From positions 2,318,501 through 2,382,500 of the forward strand of contig NZ_LT630450.1 in assembly GCF_900116045.1 (NCBI RefSeq): a stretch of 64,000 bases of DNA, read 5' to 3'. This DNA is from Desulfovibrio piger. GTDB taxonomy: Bacteria; Desulfobacterota; Desulfovibrionia; Desulfovibrionales; Desulfovibrionaceae. Made by a program: the position numbers and the translations under genes. Positions 8,263 to 20,700 of this stretch are shown here, one piece after another. Position 1 is the first letter of the stretch, and every line of letters starts with the position of its first letter. The notes beneath the pieces were generated by a model. The model was not told where the DNA came from. It made no database searches and saw only the letters and a list, made by a program, of their open reading frames with translations.

Positions 8263-10506
8263 TTAACGGTAATACAGGTTGCGGCCGCCCATGGTGAGCA
8301 GGGCCTGCTTGAGGTTGGCACGGATCTGGCGGCGGTCCCAGATGCCCTGGATATGGCCGCGGGACAGGGCCCGGTAGGAGCGGTGGTACTTGGGCGGGAT
8401 GTCCATGCCCGTGGTCTCCTTGATGACGCCGGGACCGGCAAAGCCGATGTTGGAGGAGCGCACCGCGAACTGGTAGGGCGCGCAGCCCAGGAAACTGGCC
8501 ACGGGCCCGGCGAAGGAGTTGGTATCGTACAGCACCAGGTACAGGCCGCCGGACTCGATGTAGCGGCGCACGGCCACGGTGCAGCGGGGCATCTGGATGA
8601 CGCCGTGGGTGCCTTCCTGGATGCGGATGCCGGCGGTGCCGTGCACATAGGCCAGGAAGGGATAGCGCTTTTTGGCGGCCAGGGCGGCGGCCTCCACGAA
8701 CTTGTAGCCTTCGGCGGCACCGAAGGAACCGCCGCGGAAGGTGCCCATGAGCATGGCCACCACCAGCTTGGTGCCGTCGATGCGGGCCTCGAAGGTCATG
8801 CAGCCGCTGCGGCAGCCGGTCTTTTCCTGGGCGGCCTTGATGCGTTCGTCGAAGTTGGGGAAGTTCAGCGGGTTGCCGGCTTCGATCTCGCGGTTGAACT
8901 CAAAGACCGAGCCCTTGTCGAAGACGTTCTGCACATACCATTCGGGCTCCATGGGGAAGTGGTAGCCGCAATGGCTGCACACGCCCGCGAACTCGGCGAA
9001 CAGGTCGGGGCCCCAGAGGTCCAGGCAGCCGTACGAGGCGCTGTTGGGGCAGGTGATGGCGCGGTCGATCTTGTAGCGCGGCGAGAGGTAGTTCCACTTG
9101 CTCACGCGGTTGTCTTCCACCCAGTTGGAGAGGGTGGTCAGCTCCTTGGCCGTGGCCTTTTTTTCCGCCGGGCCGGCGATGCGCTTCCAGGGGCTGAGGA
9201 GGCGGCCCTTGAACACGTCCCATTCGCTGCCCAGCTCTTCCATGATGTTGTGCAGCTTGCGCTGGTGACGGCGCACGAAGTCGTACTTGAAGTGCATCCA
9301 GGGCTTGGTCACCCAGTCGCGCAGGGCGGCGGCGTTCTTGGACAGGAAGGGGCGGTTGTCGATGGCGGCCGCGCGCGAAAGGCGCAGGAACTTCTGCTGG
9401 CGGCGTTCGCGCATGCGGTTCTTGGCCGCGCCGGACATGCCCCAGCGCACATACATCTCGTCCAGGTTGGCTTCGGGGTTGCGCAGGCGCGCCAGGGCCA
9501 GGCCGCGGATCATGGGCGGCTTGGTGTTGGTGATGACCACTTCGTCGGTGGCGCGCAGCACTTCCTGCCGCAGGGAGCGGAAAAAGTCGAAGTGGTACGG
9601 GCGGGCGCCCAGGGCGGGTTCCTGCACCACGCTGTCGATATAGCCGAAGGAGAGGTTGTCCTGCGCGGTGATGTGCAGGTTCTGGGCGCAATGCTCGATG
9701 AGCTCGGGCGCGGCGCGCTGGCCGGCCTTGAGGCGGCCTTCGATGGCGGCTGCGCCTTCGGGCGAGATGACCGAGTAGTAGCCGTGGGAGAGCATGAGGC
9801 GCTTGTCGGCCAGGCCGATGGCCTCGGCACCGCCGGAACCGCCCTCGGAGATGATGGAGATGACGGGCACGCGCAGACCGGCCATGGTGTAGATGTTGCG
9901 GGCGATCTGCTGGGCCGCGCCGGGATAGTCCTCGATGGGGTAGGAGCCGGGCGTGAAGATGTAGCAGTGGATGGGGATGCCTTCGGTCTCGGCCACGCGC
10001 ATGTACTGCAGGGCCTTGGCATTGCCCCAGGGCTTCACGGAGCCGCCGTTGCGGAACTCGGCGCCGTGGCCCTTTTCCTGCCCGATGACCATGACGGACT
10101 GGGTGTGCATCTTCTTGCCGCGGCGGCGGGTGATGACCGCCCGGGCGATGAGCATGCTGGGGTCGAGGCTGTGTTCGTCCTGCCCGCCCACTTCGGTGAA
10201 GTTGTCGTAGACGTTCTCCAGGATGTCGCGCAGGCAGATGCGCTGGGGATGGCGCACGATGCGCACGCGGTCCATGGGCGTGATGAGCTTTTCCAGGCGT
10301 TTTTCCACGAAGACGAAAAGGTCTTCCAGGGAGACGATCTCGGTATGGGGGTCCTCGACCTCGCCGTTGCGGACGCGGGCGGTGAACTCGGCCAGCTTCT
10401 CGTCCAGCAGGCGGATGCTGTCCTCGTGTTTGCCGGCGAAGATGTCGCGCGTATACGAGAGCCTGTCGTTCAGGCTTTGGATGCGTTTTTCGATAGTGTT
10501 GTCCAT
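8263..10506 (-). CDS. Fused acetyl-CoA carboxylase carboxyltransferase (AccA-like + AccD-like)
   Basis: A 747-residue carboxyltransferase that moves CO2 from carboxybiotin to acetyl-CoA to give malonyl-CoA. The N-terminal part (about 1-370) is the alpha, AccA-type half, with SEGGSGGAEAIGLADKRLML at 220-239. The C-terminal part (about 480-747) is the beta, AccD-type half: a zinc ribbon with Cys486, Cys494, Cys510 and Cys513, then MGTFRGGSFGAAEGYKFVEA. The order alpha-beta in one chain differs from the separate subunits of E. coli but is usual in Desulfovibrio. The start at 10506 is the MDNTIEKRIQ ATG after GCAAGAGATT. It follows accC by 55 bases. Confidence 0.92.
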   Translation of the reverse strand: MDNTIEKRIQSLNDRLSYTRDIFAGKHEDSIRLLDEKLAEFTARVRNGEVEDPHTEIVSLEDLFVFVEKRLEKLITPMDRVRIVRHPQRICLRDILENVYDNFTEVGGQDEHSLDPSMLIARAVITRRRGKKMHTQSVMVIGQEKGHGAEFRNGGSVKPWGNAKALQYMRVAETEGIPIHCYIFTPGSYPIEDYPGAAQQIARNIYTMAGLRVPVISIISEGGSGGAEAIGLADKRLMLSHGYYSVISPEGAAAIEGRLKAGQRAAPELIEHCAQNLHITAQDNLSFGYIDSVVQEPALGARPYHFDFFRSLRQEVLRATDEVVITNTKPPMIRGLALARLRNPEANLDEMYVRWGMSGAAKNRMRERRQQKFLRLSRAAAIDNRPFLSKNAAALRDWVTKPWMHFKYDFVRRHQRKLHNIMEELGSEWDVFKGRLLSPWKRIAGPAEKKATAKELTTLSNWVEDNRVSKWNYLSPRYKIDRAITCPNSASYGCLDLWGPDLFAEFAGVCSHCGYHFPMEPEWYVQNVFDKGSVFEFNREIEAGNPLNFPNFDERIKAAQEKTGCRSGCMTFEARIDGTKLVVAMLMGTFRGGSFGAAEGYKFVEAAALAAKKRYPFLAYVHGTAGIRIQEGTHGVIQMPRCTVAVRRYIESGGLYLVLYDTNSFAGPVASFLGCAPYQFAVRSSNIGFAGPGVIKETTGMDIPPKYHRSYRALSRGHIQGIWDRRQIRANLKQALLTMGGRNLYYR

Positions 10507-10561
10507 AATCTCTTGCGCCGTTTGACGTTGATGGAAGGGGACCGCCGGGGCGGCCCGTCCG

Positions 10562-12001
10562 CTAGAAGCGCAGGGTGCGGGCGGTGTTGGCCCGCAGGAA
10601 GGCCACGTTGGACTTGAGGGCCTCACCGGCGTTGTTCCTGCCTTCCAGGTGCAGGTTGTCCAGGAAGGAGACGCCGCGTTCCCGGGCCTCGGCCAGATCC
10701 TTGCCCCAGATGATGGCCAGGGCCAGGTTGGGGTCGAATTCGGTGGGGATCTCGTAAGGCGTGTCGGTGGGCACGTGGGTCAGCACGGTGAGCCAGGGCT
10801 CTTCCTTCCAGGAGAAACGCTCGATGCGCCCCACCCAGGGGGTGAAGCCGTGTTCGGGGTCTTCGGCGATGAGGCGGTATTCGATGCCCACGCCGTCGAA
10901 GGTCACGTCGTCCTGGGTGTAGCCCAGAGGTTCGCCCAGGCCGATGCGGATCTGTTCGGCGATGAGGTCCACGGGGCCCTCGTGGTTGCGGATGCTGGAG
11001 ATGCGGGCCGAGACGCCGTTCTCCACCTGGATGCGGGTGTTCACTTCCATGAGGAAAGGCTCGCCCCGGCGGGTGACGATCCATTCCCAGGTGCCCACGT
11101 TGTCATAGCCCACCTTGCGGGCCATGGTCAGGGAATAGTGGACGATGTCCTGCAGGACCTTGGCGGCATCGAAGCTGTAGTCCATCTGGGCGGGCACGAA
11201 GCCGGGGGCCACTTCCACGCGCTTCTGCAGGCCGGTGGACTGGATGGAGCAGTTGCGGGTGCCGAAGTGCACGGGGTTCTTGCCGCTGCGGTCGGACACG
11301 ATCTGCACTTCCAGGTGGTTGAAGTCCGTGATGCGCTGCTCGATGAGCACGCCCTCGTCCTTGAACTGGCGCAGGGCGTAGTTGCGGATGCGGCGGTACA
11401 CGGAGCGGAAGTTGTCGATGTCGTACACTTCCTCGATGCCCATGCCGCCACCGCCGGCCGATGCCTTGACCAGCACCAGCGGACGCTGGATGCCCTGCTG
11501 CACCTGGAACTCGAACACGCTGCGGGCGATGCGCTCGGCTTCCATCTCGTCATAGATGGGGCGGTCGGAACCGGGCACGGTGGGCACGTCCAGGCTGCGG
11601 GCCAGGCGCTTGGTGTTGATCTTGTCGCCCAGCTCGCGGATGATCTTCCACGAGGGACCGATGAAGATCATCTTGCGGTCGCGCTTGGTCACGCGGCGGG
11701 CAAAGCGGAAGTCCTCGGCAAAGAAACCGTAGCCGGGATGCACGGCCGTGCAGCCGGCCTGGTCGGCCACGGACATCAGCTCGTTGGCGTCATGGTAGGA
11801 AGAAACCCGGAACAGGCTGCGTTCGCCGCCGTTCTCGCGGGCGTAGCGCACATGGCCCGAAGCGGCGTCTTCGGCGGTAAAGATGGCGGTAAAGGCCACA
11901 CCCAGCTTGCGGCAGGCCCGCATGATGCGTATGGCGATCTCGCCGCGGTTGGCGACGAGAACCTTATGGTGTTGCAAAGAGTCTTTCTGGCTGGTCTCCA
12001 A
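10562..12001 (-). CDS. accC: Biotin carboxylase subunit of acetyl-CoA carboxylase
   Basis: A 479-residue ATP-grasp enzyme that carboxylates biotin with bicarbonate. Motifs in order: KVLVANRGEIAIRIMRACR near the N-terminus, HPGYGFFAED, IFIGPS, the glycine loop KASAGGGGMGIEE, EVNTRIQVENG, and a C-terminal biotin-carboxylase domain. The usual QVEHP/QVEHG motif reads QVENG, so the histidine is replaced by asparagine. No ATG lies close to the conserved start; a TTG at 12001 preceded by AGGAGACCGCC is the best start. It is the first gene of a minus-strand run leading to accA/accD, the biotinyl-domain gene, the unknown gene and ssb, and is divergent from the phosphorylase gene. Confidence 0.9.
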   Translation of the reverse strand: METSQKDSLQHHKVLVANRGEIAIRIMRACRKLGVAFTAIFTAEDAASGHVRYARENGGERSLFRVSSYHDANELMSVADQAGCTAVHPGYGFFAEDFRFARRVTKRDRKMIFIGPSWKIIRELGDKINTKRLARSLDVPTVPGSDRPIYDEMEAERIARSVFEFQVQQGIQRPLVLVKASAGGGGMGIEEVYDIDNFRSVYRRIRNYALRQFKDEGVLIEQRITDFNHLEVQIVSDRSGKNPVHFGTRNCSIQSTGLQKRVEVAPGFVPAQMDYSFDAAKVLQDIVHYSLTMARKVGYDNVGTWEWIVTRRGEPFLMEVNTRIQVENGVSARISSIRNHEGPVDLIAEQIRIGLGEPLGYTQDDVTFDGVGIEYRLIAEDPEHGFTPWVGRIERFSWKEEPWLTVLTHVPTDTPYEIPTEFDPNLALAIIWGKDLAEARERGVSFLDNLHLEGRNNAGEALKSNVAFLRANTARTLRF

Positions 12002-12141
12002 GGCGGTCTCCTGAGGGCGTGCTGTGCCGCTCTTGTGGAATGGGCTCCAGCACGCTATAAAGCGGTTCGCTTTTGCGACTGAAAAACAAGAGCTACTACA
12101 GCATATCGGCTTGGTCTTCAATATCTGAGGGGGTCAATTCT

Positions 12142-12972
12142 ATGCAAAACTGGAAAGAAGTCCAGCTTGCGGTGGCGGCGCTGCGCCGGCGTCTGGGGGC
12201 CGCGCTGCCCTCACGGCCCGATGCGGCCATCATCCTGGGCACCGGCCTTTCGGGACTGGTGGAGCGCATGGAGGACACGCGCAGCGTCCCCTATGCCGAC
12301 CTGCCGGGCTTCCCGGTGTTCACGGTGGCCTCCCATGCCGGGGCCTTCGTGCTGGGGCGTCTGGGCGGCCGCACGGTGCTGGTGCAGCAGGGCCGCTGCC
12401 ATCTGTACGAAGGTTTCGGGCCGGACAAGGTCTGCATGGGCGTGCGGGTCATGGCCGGGCTGGGGGCGGACACGCTGATCCTCACCAATGCCGCGGGCGC
12501 CCTGGATCCGCAGTTCGACGCGGGCGGGCTCATGTGCATCAGCGACCAGATCAACTTCACCGGCGCCTCCCCCCTGAGCGGGCCCAACCATGAGGCCTGG
12601 GGCGAGCGCTTCCCCGACATGAGCGCCATCTATGACGCCGGCCTGCGCGACCTTGCCTGTGCGTGCGCGCTCGAACTGGGCATCCGCCTGGAGCGCGGCG
12701 TCTACATCGGCGTGCGCGGCCCGCAGATGGAAAGCCCCGCCGAGACCCGCATGTTCCGCCGGTGGGGCGCCGATGCCGTGGGCATGAGCTCCGTGCTGGA
12801 GGTCATCGCCGCCCGCCATCTGGGCATGCGCGTGCTGGGCATCTCCTGCCTCACCAACAAGAACCTGCCCGACTGCATGCGGCCCGCGCCGCTGGAAGAA
12901 GTCATCGCCGTGGCCGGCCGGGCCGGGAAGGACCTGGGCCGCCTTGTGGAAGCGGTGGTGACAAAGTTGTAA
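12142..12972 (+). CDS. Purine nucleoside phosphorylase (PNP-I family)
   Basis: A 276-residue trimeric-type PNP that cleaves purine nucleosides with phosphate to the base and ribose-1-phosphate. Signatures: GTGLSGLVE (phosphate loop), [18 protein letters not shown], and the base/ribose site [28 protein letters not shown] start at 12142 is preferred because it begins the recognisable fold and follows TGAGGGGG; an in-frame ATG at 12073 adds a non-conserved leader. It has its own terminator at 12990. Substrate preference (inosine/guanosine versus methylthioadenosine) cannot be told from what I see. Confidence 0.92.
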   Translation: MQNWKEVQLAVAALRRRLGAALPSRPDAAIILGTGLSGLVERMEDTRSVPYADLPGFPVFTVASHAGAFVLGRLGGRTVLVQQGRCHLYEGFGPDKVCMGVRVMAGLGADTLILTNAAGALDPQFDAGGLMCISDQINFTGASPLSGPNHEAWGERFPDMSAIYDAGLRDLACACALELGIRLERGVYIGVRGPQMESPAETRMFRRWGADAVGMSSVLEVIAARHLGMRVLGISCLTNKNLPDCMRPAPLEEVIAVAGRAGKDLGRLVEAVVTKL

Positions 12973-12989
12973 AAATTGCGTAAACCATG

Positions 12990-13019
12990 CGCCCCGGCAA
13001 TGTTCCGGGGCGATTTTTT
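12990..13019 (+). terminator. Terminator between the phosphorylase gene and typA
   Basis: Perfect 8-bp stem CGCCCCGG / CCGGGGCG with a 7-base loop followed by ATTTTTT, 18 bases past the stop codon and 20 bases before the typA start. Confidence 0.85.
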
Positions 13020-13038
13020 ACCAGAGCGAGACAGAACT

Positions 13039-14868
<1,830 letters not shown>

Positions 14869-14890
14869 ATATCCTTTCCCGGAAGCATGA

Positions 14891-14929
14891 AGGGCCGGCA
14901 GACATGTTCGCATGTCTGCCGGCCCTTTT
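14891..14929 (+). terminator. Strong terminator after typA
   Basis: A perfect stem of about 15 bp (AGGGCCGGCAGACATG ... CATGTCTGCCGGCCCT) closed by a TTCG tetraloop and followed by TTTT. It is one of the strongest hairpins in the window. Confidence 0.9.
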
Positions 14930-15154
14930 CGTATGGGCGTCAGTCTGAGGAGCGCCTGACAGGACCGCCCGCCATGCCGGAGGGCCGTATCTTTCAGGCG
15001 CACAGGCCCGGAAGGGACAGGCAGGATCCCTGCTGTCCCGGTCTTTGCAAGACGGCAGGTCGCACATGGCCATGCCCTGCCGGAAGGGGGACGGTCTGGT
15101 CTGGGTGGTGCGCTGCCTGAAGGAGGGGGCGGGCAGCGGGCAAAAATGGCGGGG

Positions 15155-15502
15155 TTACGGCCGGATGTAGGCGAAGCCCCTGTTCTGCAGCTCCACGATC
15201 TCCACCAGGCCGGCGGGCACCACTTCGCAACCGGGCCAGAGGTCGGCCGCGGTCATCTTGTTGGCATCCAGGGCGTTCTTGCACAGACGCAGCTTGAGGC
15301 CGCGGGCCATGAGCTCTTCGGCGGTCTTCTGCAGTTCGGCCTGGGCAGGCACGAACAGCTTGACGGCCGGGCCGTTGGCCACCAGCACCAGCTCGAATTC
15401 CTTGCCGGGCAGGCCGTTCATATAGTTGAGGGCATTGACGAAGGCAAAGGCCAGCAGGGCGGGATCATTGGCGTCCACATGGAGGCAGAGATCATATGAC
15501 AT
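15155..15502 (-). CDS. DsrE/DsrF-family small sulfur-relay-type protein
   Basis: A 115-residue alpha/beta protein with the DsrE-like fold: N-terminal strand SYDLCLHVDAND, FVNALNYMNGLPGKEFELVLVANGPAVKLF, and the single conserved cysteine in LRLCKNAL. Such proteins bind or carry sulfane sulfur, or act as small accessory proteins in sulfur oxidation/reduction; here the partner is not in the immediate neighbourhood. The ATG at 15502 follows CAGGAGCC; a longer frame to 15568 overlaps the start region of the divergent tamA and is not needed. Confidence 0.75.
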   Translation of the reverse strand: MSYDLCLHVDANDPALLAFAFVNALNYMNGLPGKEFELVLVANGPAVKLFVPAQAELQKTAEELMARGLKLRLCKNALDANKMTAADLWPGCEVVPAGLVEIVELQNRGFAYIRP

Positions 15503-15596
15503 GAGACAGGCTCCTGAAAAAAAAGGATCTAACGGACTCATGGTAACAGAGGGGATTTGTCTTGCCAAGCTGTCCCTCTGCGGCTATGGGATTATT

Positions 15597-17738
15597 ATGC
15601 GCCGAACAGATATCCTTTTTTCTTTCTTGCTCATGGCCTGCCTGCTGCTGGGCGGCTGCGGCCTGTTGTTCGGCGATGCCGCCGGAGAACTGCGCGATGA
15701 CGGCGGGACCAAGATGCCCGCCGGACAGGGCGAACGCATCCCCTACAAACTGTCCATCGAGGTGGACGGCGAGCGTCGTGCCACGGCGGATGAAAAACGT
15801 GCCGCGGCCGCGGATCCCGACGAGGAGTCCGAGGGCGTGCCCCTGGACGGCAGCCCGGCGGACAGCGGCGAGGCCGGGCAGGAAGCGCCGCAGGCAGGCG
15901 CTCCCGGGAACGGGGGCACGGGAACCAGGCCCCCTGCCTCCGGGAACTCGGGCCTGTCGGACAAGATGCGGGCCCTGAGCCAGCTGGAGCAGCTGCGTTC
16001 CGATCCGCCGGACAGCCTGCTGGGCCTGGAACGCCGGGCCCGGGGCGATGTGGAGACGGCGGTCAAACTGCTGCATTCCCAGGGCTATTATGACGGTACG
16101 GCGACCTTCCGTATGGACAGCACGACCAAACCGGTCACGGTGCGCCTGCACCTGACGCCGGGCCCCCGCTATGTGCTGGGCCGGGCCTCGGTGCGCTATG
16201 ATCCTGCGCCCGTGGTGCCCGCGGCCCTCAAGCACGGCAAGCGGCGGGCGCCGTACAGCGGCCTGGGGGCCCTGTGGGGCGACGAGGCCCGCGAAGCGAC
16301 CCCGCCCCCGCGTTTTCCCGATACCCTGCGCGGGGTCACTCCCGGTGAAGCCGTGACGGCCGACCAGATGCTGGAAGCCGTGGAAAAACTGCCCGAACGT
16401 CTGCGCCGCCGGGGCTATCCCCTGGCCCAGGTGAGCAGCCAGCGCTACTTCCTCGACCGCGCGGCCCGTACGCTCAATGCCGAGATCGTGGTGGATACCG
16501 GTCCTCCGGCCCTGCTGGGCGGGATCGTGGTGGAAGGCAACAAGGACGTGAGCGCCACCTACATCCGCGAGCGCGCCCCCTGGAAGGCCGGGACGGAGCC
16601 CTGGGACGAGAGCCGGGTGCAGGACTATGTGGACGAGCTCCGCGGCCTGGGCCTGTTCAGCATGGTGCGCCAGCGCACCATCAAGGACGTGCCGCCGCCG
16701 CGCAAGGACGGCATGGTGGTCCTGCCCGTGCGCCTGGTGGTGCGCGAGGGGCCGCCGCGCTCGGTCAGCGCCGCTGCCCGCTATGAGACCGATTCCGGCA
16801 TCGGTGTGGAAGGGGAGTGGGAACACCGCAATTTCTTCGGCAACGGGGAAAAGCTGGTGGTCTCCCTGCCCATCACGCCCGAAAAGCAGGGCCTGCGCGC
16901 TTCATTCGAAAAACCGGCCTTCCTGGACCGCGACCAGAAGCTGGTGGGCGAAGCCTCCCTGCTGCAGGAGTTCACCGATGCCTACGACCGGCGCGGCCTG
17001 CGCGTGGGCGCCGGTATCGAGCGCCGCCTGAGCCCGTACTGGTGGGTGGGGGTGGGGGCCTCTTCCGACAGCGGCACCCTCAGCGATGACGGCCACACCA
17101 ACGAGCCTTACAGTTTCGCGGGCCCGCACCTGCGCATCGTGCGCGACAGCCGCAACAACAAGATCAACCCTAAGCGCGGCTCGGTGCTGGAGATCAACTC
17201 CAAGCCCATCTTCGGCTATTATGACGGCTTCTTCACGGCCCTGGGCACGGAAGTGGAAGGCATGTTCTACTACGCGCCCTTCCGCAAGGGCCCGCGCAAG
17301 GGGGTCATCGACGACAAGCTCGTGCTGGCGGCCCGCGTGCGCGGCGGCAGCATGGCTGGGGCGGAGATGAACAACCTGCCCAGCACGCTGCGCTATTACG
17401 CCGGTGGTGCCGGCTCGGTGCGCGGCTATTCCTACCAGGCCATCGGGCCCCGCAACCACAAGGACGACCCCAGCGGCGGCCGCTCGTACCAGATCGTCAA
17501 TCTGGAGGCCCGCTACAAGATCACCGACGAGATAGGCATCGTGCCCTTCCTGGACGGCGGCATGGTCTACGAGGACGCCCTGCCGCGGATCTTCGGGGAC
17601 ATGCGCTGGGGCGCGGGCCTGGGCCTGCGCTATTACACGCCCATCGGTCCGGTACGCCTGGACGTGGCCACGCCCCTCAATCCCGTGGACGGCGATCCCC
17701 CCCTGCAACTCTATATCAGCATAGGACAGAGCTTCTGA
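15597..17738 (+). CDS. tamA: TamA-like Omp85 outer-membrane assembly protein with lipobox
   Basis: A 713-residue Omp85-family protein that, with TamB, inserts or transports outer-membrane components. After the leader comes an acidic, Gly/Pro-rich linker (about 25-125), then POTRA-like repeats (RGDVETAVKLLHSQGYYDGTA; GGIVVEGNKDVSATYIRE). From about 430 a 16-strand beta-barrel follows, with RNFFGNGE, SVRGYSYQAIGP and an aromatic-ending C-terminus (ISIGQSF). The N-terminal signal ends LLLGGC, so Cys21 sits in a lipobox, which is unusual for an Omp85 protein. The start at 15597 places this signal at the N-terminus; earlier in-frame starts would bury it. The stop overlaps the tamB start (TGATG). 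Confidence 0.88.
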   Translation: MRRTDILFSFLLMACLLLGGCGLLFGDAAGELRDDGGTKMPAGQGERIPYKLSIEVDGERRATADEKRAAAADPDEESEGVPLDGSPADSGEAGQEAPQAGAPGNGGTGTRPPASGNSGLSDKMRALSQLEQLRSDPPDSLLGLERRARGDVETAVKLLHSQGYYDGTATFRMDSTTKPVTVRLHLTPGPRYVLGRASVRYDPAPVVPAALKHGKRRAPYSGLGALWGDEAREATPPPRFPDTLRGVTPGEAVTADQMLEAVEKLPERLRRRGYPLAQVSSQRYFLDRAARTLNAEIVVDTGPPALLGGIVVEGNKDVSATYIRERAPWKAGTEPWDESRVQDYVDELRGLGLFSMVRQRTIKDVPPPRKDGMVVLPVRLVVREGPPRSVSAAARYETDSGIGVEGEWEHRNFFGNGEKLVVSLPITPEKQGLRASFEKPAFLDRDQKLVGEASLLQEFTDAYDRRGLRVGAGIERRLSPYWWVGVGASSDSGTLSDDGHTNEPYSFAGPHLRIVRDSRNNKINPKRGSVLEINSKPIFGYYDGFFTALGTEVEGMFYYAPFRKGPRKGVIDDKLVLAARVRGGSMAGAEMNNLPSTLRYYAGGAGSVRGYSYQAIGPRNHKDDPSGGRSYQIVNLEARYKITDEIGIVPFLDGGMVYEDALPRIFGDMRWGAGLGLRYYTPIGPVRLDVATPLNPVDGDPPLQLYISIGQSF

Positions 17739-20700
17739 TGCCCAGCGTACCCGGAACTCCCCCTGTTGTCCCTGACGGCCGGCCGTCGGGCCCTGCTCCC
17801 TCGGAAGGCGCGGCGCCCGCGCGCAGGAGCGTTTTCCGGCGCCGTGTCCTGCCGTGCCTGCTGCTGCTCGTGCTCCTGCCGCTGCTGGCCGGGGCCGGGG
17901 CGGTCTTCTGGCTGCGCACGCCCGCTGGGCAGGACTGGCTGCGGCAGGAGGCCGGCGCGCTGCTGGCCCCGCCCCTGGCCGAGCAGGGGCTTTCCCTGGA
18001 GCTGACCCGTCTGGAGGGGGCCCTGCCGCTGGAAGTGGAATGCGCCCTGCGCCTGCGGGATGCCCGCGGCCTCTGGCTGGACGTGCCCCGGGCGCGCGTG
18101 GATGCGGGCCTGTCCCTCTTTCCGCCCTGCGTCTCCCTCGACCTGCGCCTGGAGCGTCCCTCCCTGTATCGTCTGCCCCAGCTGCCCCCTTCGCCCGGCG
18201 AACCTTCCCTGCCGCTGGCTGAGACGCTGGCCGGGGTGGAGGCAGGCCTGCGGAGCGCGCTGGAAAGCATGGCCGCCCTGCCGGGCTGGCTGCCTTCCCT
18301 GCATGTGCGTGAGGTGGCGCTGGAGGGCCTGTGGCTGGGACAGGCCGTGCTGGACGGCAGTCCGGCCGTCCCGGCGGCGGAGGACGGCGGGGCAGGGGAT
18401 ACCGGAAAGGCCCCGGCGGCCAGGGGCCACGAGGGACCCGCCGAGGCTCCGGCAAAAGCGGACAGCGCGCCTGCGGACGCGAAAACGCCTCCGGTGCCCC
18501 CCGCCTCACCTGTTCCTGCGCAGGACGCGACGACGCCCGGTGCCGCTCCGGCGCCGCTCCCGCCCGTAGCTGTGGCTGCCGCGGAAAGCGCCCTCCGCGC
18601 CGGTGAGGGGCTGGACGTCTCGCTCGTCCTGACGGCCGATGCCGATTTTTCCCTGAGCGGGACCACGGCCCGGGCCGGTCTCCAGGCCTCGTGGCAGCTG
18701 GCTCCCGCGACGGCAGCCGGTACCCCGACCGCCGGGCCGGCGGCGCCTTCCATTGCTGCCCCGGCTCCTGCGCGTGACGCGGCAGCGACCGGGAAAGCTC
18801 CGGCGACGGCTCCGGCGCAAGAGGCCGGGACGGCCCCGTCACAGCCAAACGGTGCGGGCACGGCCCCCCTCCTGCCGGAAGCGGCAGGCAGCTGGCTGCC
18901 CGCGCCGCTGGCCCTGCTCCTGACGCCCGGGCAGGCCTCCACCCTGCGGGTGGAGCTGGCCCTGCGGCCCGGTGAGCGGCCCGTGCTGGCCCTGGAGGAT
19001 CTTCAGGCGGACGCCGGGGCCTTGCGACTGCGCGGCACGGGCACGCTGGAGCTCGTGACCGCCGCGGACGTGCTGGCCTCGCCGCTGGCCCTGGACTGTT
19101 CGCTGTCCGTGGCTTCCGCCGCCGGTGCGGCGGCCCTGCTGCCCCAGGCACGCGCCCTGCTGGCGCCCCTGGGCGATGCCCTGCGTCTGGACATCGGCGT
19201 GAAGGGCAGCCCCGCTGCGCCCGAACCCCGGCTGGAGCTGGCCTGCGCCGCGCTGGACCTGGGCGGGCATGTCATCAACGATCTTTCCCTGCTGGCAGGC
19301 GGAGAGGCCCTGCCGTGGCCGCGGCTGGCTTCCAAAGGCAGGGTGGAGCTGCCGCTCTCCCTGCAGATGCGTACCGGGCAGGACCACATCTCCACGAAAC
19401 TGCGCCTGCTGGCCGGGCACGACGGTATGGCCTGGCTGCTGGGCCTGCCGCAGCTGGAGCTGCACGGCGCCGGTGCCCGTCTGGGCGGTGCCCTGCTGGC
19501 CCTGCTGCCCGATGCCCCGCAGGCGGCGCCTCTCCCGGCGTCTCCCGCTCCGGCGGATGCGCAGACCGCGCAGGCTCCGGCCCCTGCGGACGGTGACGCC
19601 GCCGGGGGCCTGGCCCCTGCGGCCGCTGCGGGAGGGGCCGCCGTGCCGCCTCAGTCGGACCCTGCCGCTTCCGCTGTGTCTCCCGCCCCGGCCATCGTGG
19701 GCAGCGATTTCGTCCCCGCGCGGCTGCTGGCACGTCTGTTCCCCGATCCCGGGGCCCGGCCGCGCCTGTGGGCCGCGCTGGACGGTGAACTGTCGGACTG
19801 GGAGGCTCTGGGCCGGGTGCTGGACTACTGGTCGCCTGGCCTGCGCCTGGAAAAAAGGGACAGTCCGGCCCGCCTGAGCCTGCGTGCCGGGGGGATGCCC
19901 CCGGCGCAGGACGCTCCCGGGGACGTGCCGCCGTCCGCGGGCACCGGCCCGGTCGATCCGGCTGTCCTGGGCGGACGGGACTGGCGACAGTGGTTCAGCC
20001 TGGATGCCGGCGTGGACCTTGTCCGTCTGCATGACAGGAGCGGGGAGCGGCTGCTGCTGCGCGAGCTGCGCCAGCATCTGCGCATCGACGATATTTTCGG
20101 CCAGGGCCGGCTGGAGCAGCGCCTGGACGTGCGGCAGCTCCATGTGGCCGGTTTGCGCCTGGAAGGGGTGCTGGTGGGCCTGAAAGGCGAGCTGGCGACC
20201 CCGCTGGAAGCGGAACTGGCCTGCGCCGGTGACGTGCGGGCCAGGGTCCGCCTCCGCTGGCAGGGCGACAGGCTGGACATCCCCGTGTGCGACCTGCATC
20301 TCAGGCAGGGCGTGGGCCTGCGCCTGCAGGCGGGGACGGCCCTTGTGCTGGACAGGGAGGGCCTTTCCCTGCGCGGTCTGGATGCCCGCATCGCTCCCGC
20401 GGGCCGCGTCCGGGCCTCAGCGGCCCTGAAGCCCGTGGGCATGGACGTGCGCCTGACGCTGGACAGCATGGATCTGGCCCCGTGGCGGGCGGTCGTGCCG
20501 GGCCTGCCTTCCGCCGCCCTGGCCTTCCAGAGCCGCCTGCACGGCAGTCCTGCGGCCCCTGCCGGGACCTTCCGGCTGGACGTGCGGCGTCTCGAGGTCC
20601 CGCAAAGTTCCCTGCCGCCCCTGGATCTGGCCCTGACGGGCACACTGGGCGGCAGCAACGGCAAAGGACACCTGGACACGCGCCTGGAACTGCCGCCGTC

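Noticed and set aside
6670..10617. A 1315-codon plus-strand open frame opposite the acc genes
   Set aside because: The product is His/Gly/Ala/Val-rich with no motif; it is the antisense of accA/accD and neighbours in a GC-rich genome.
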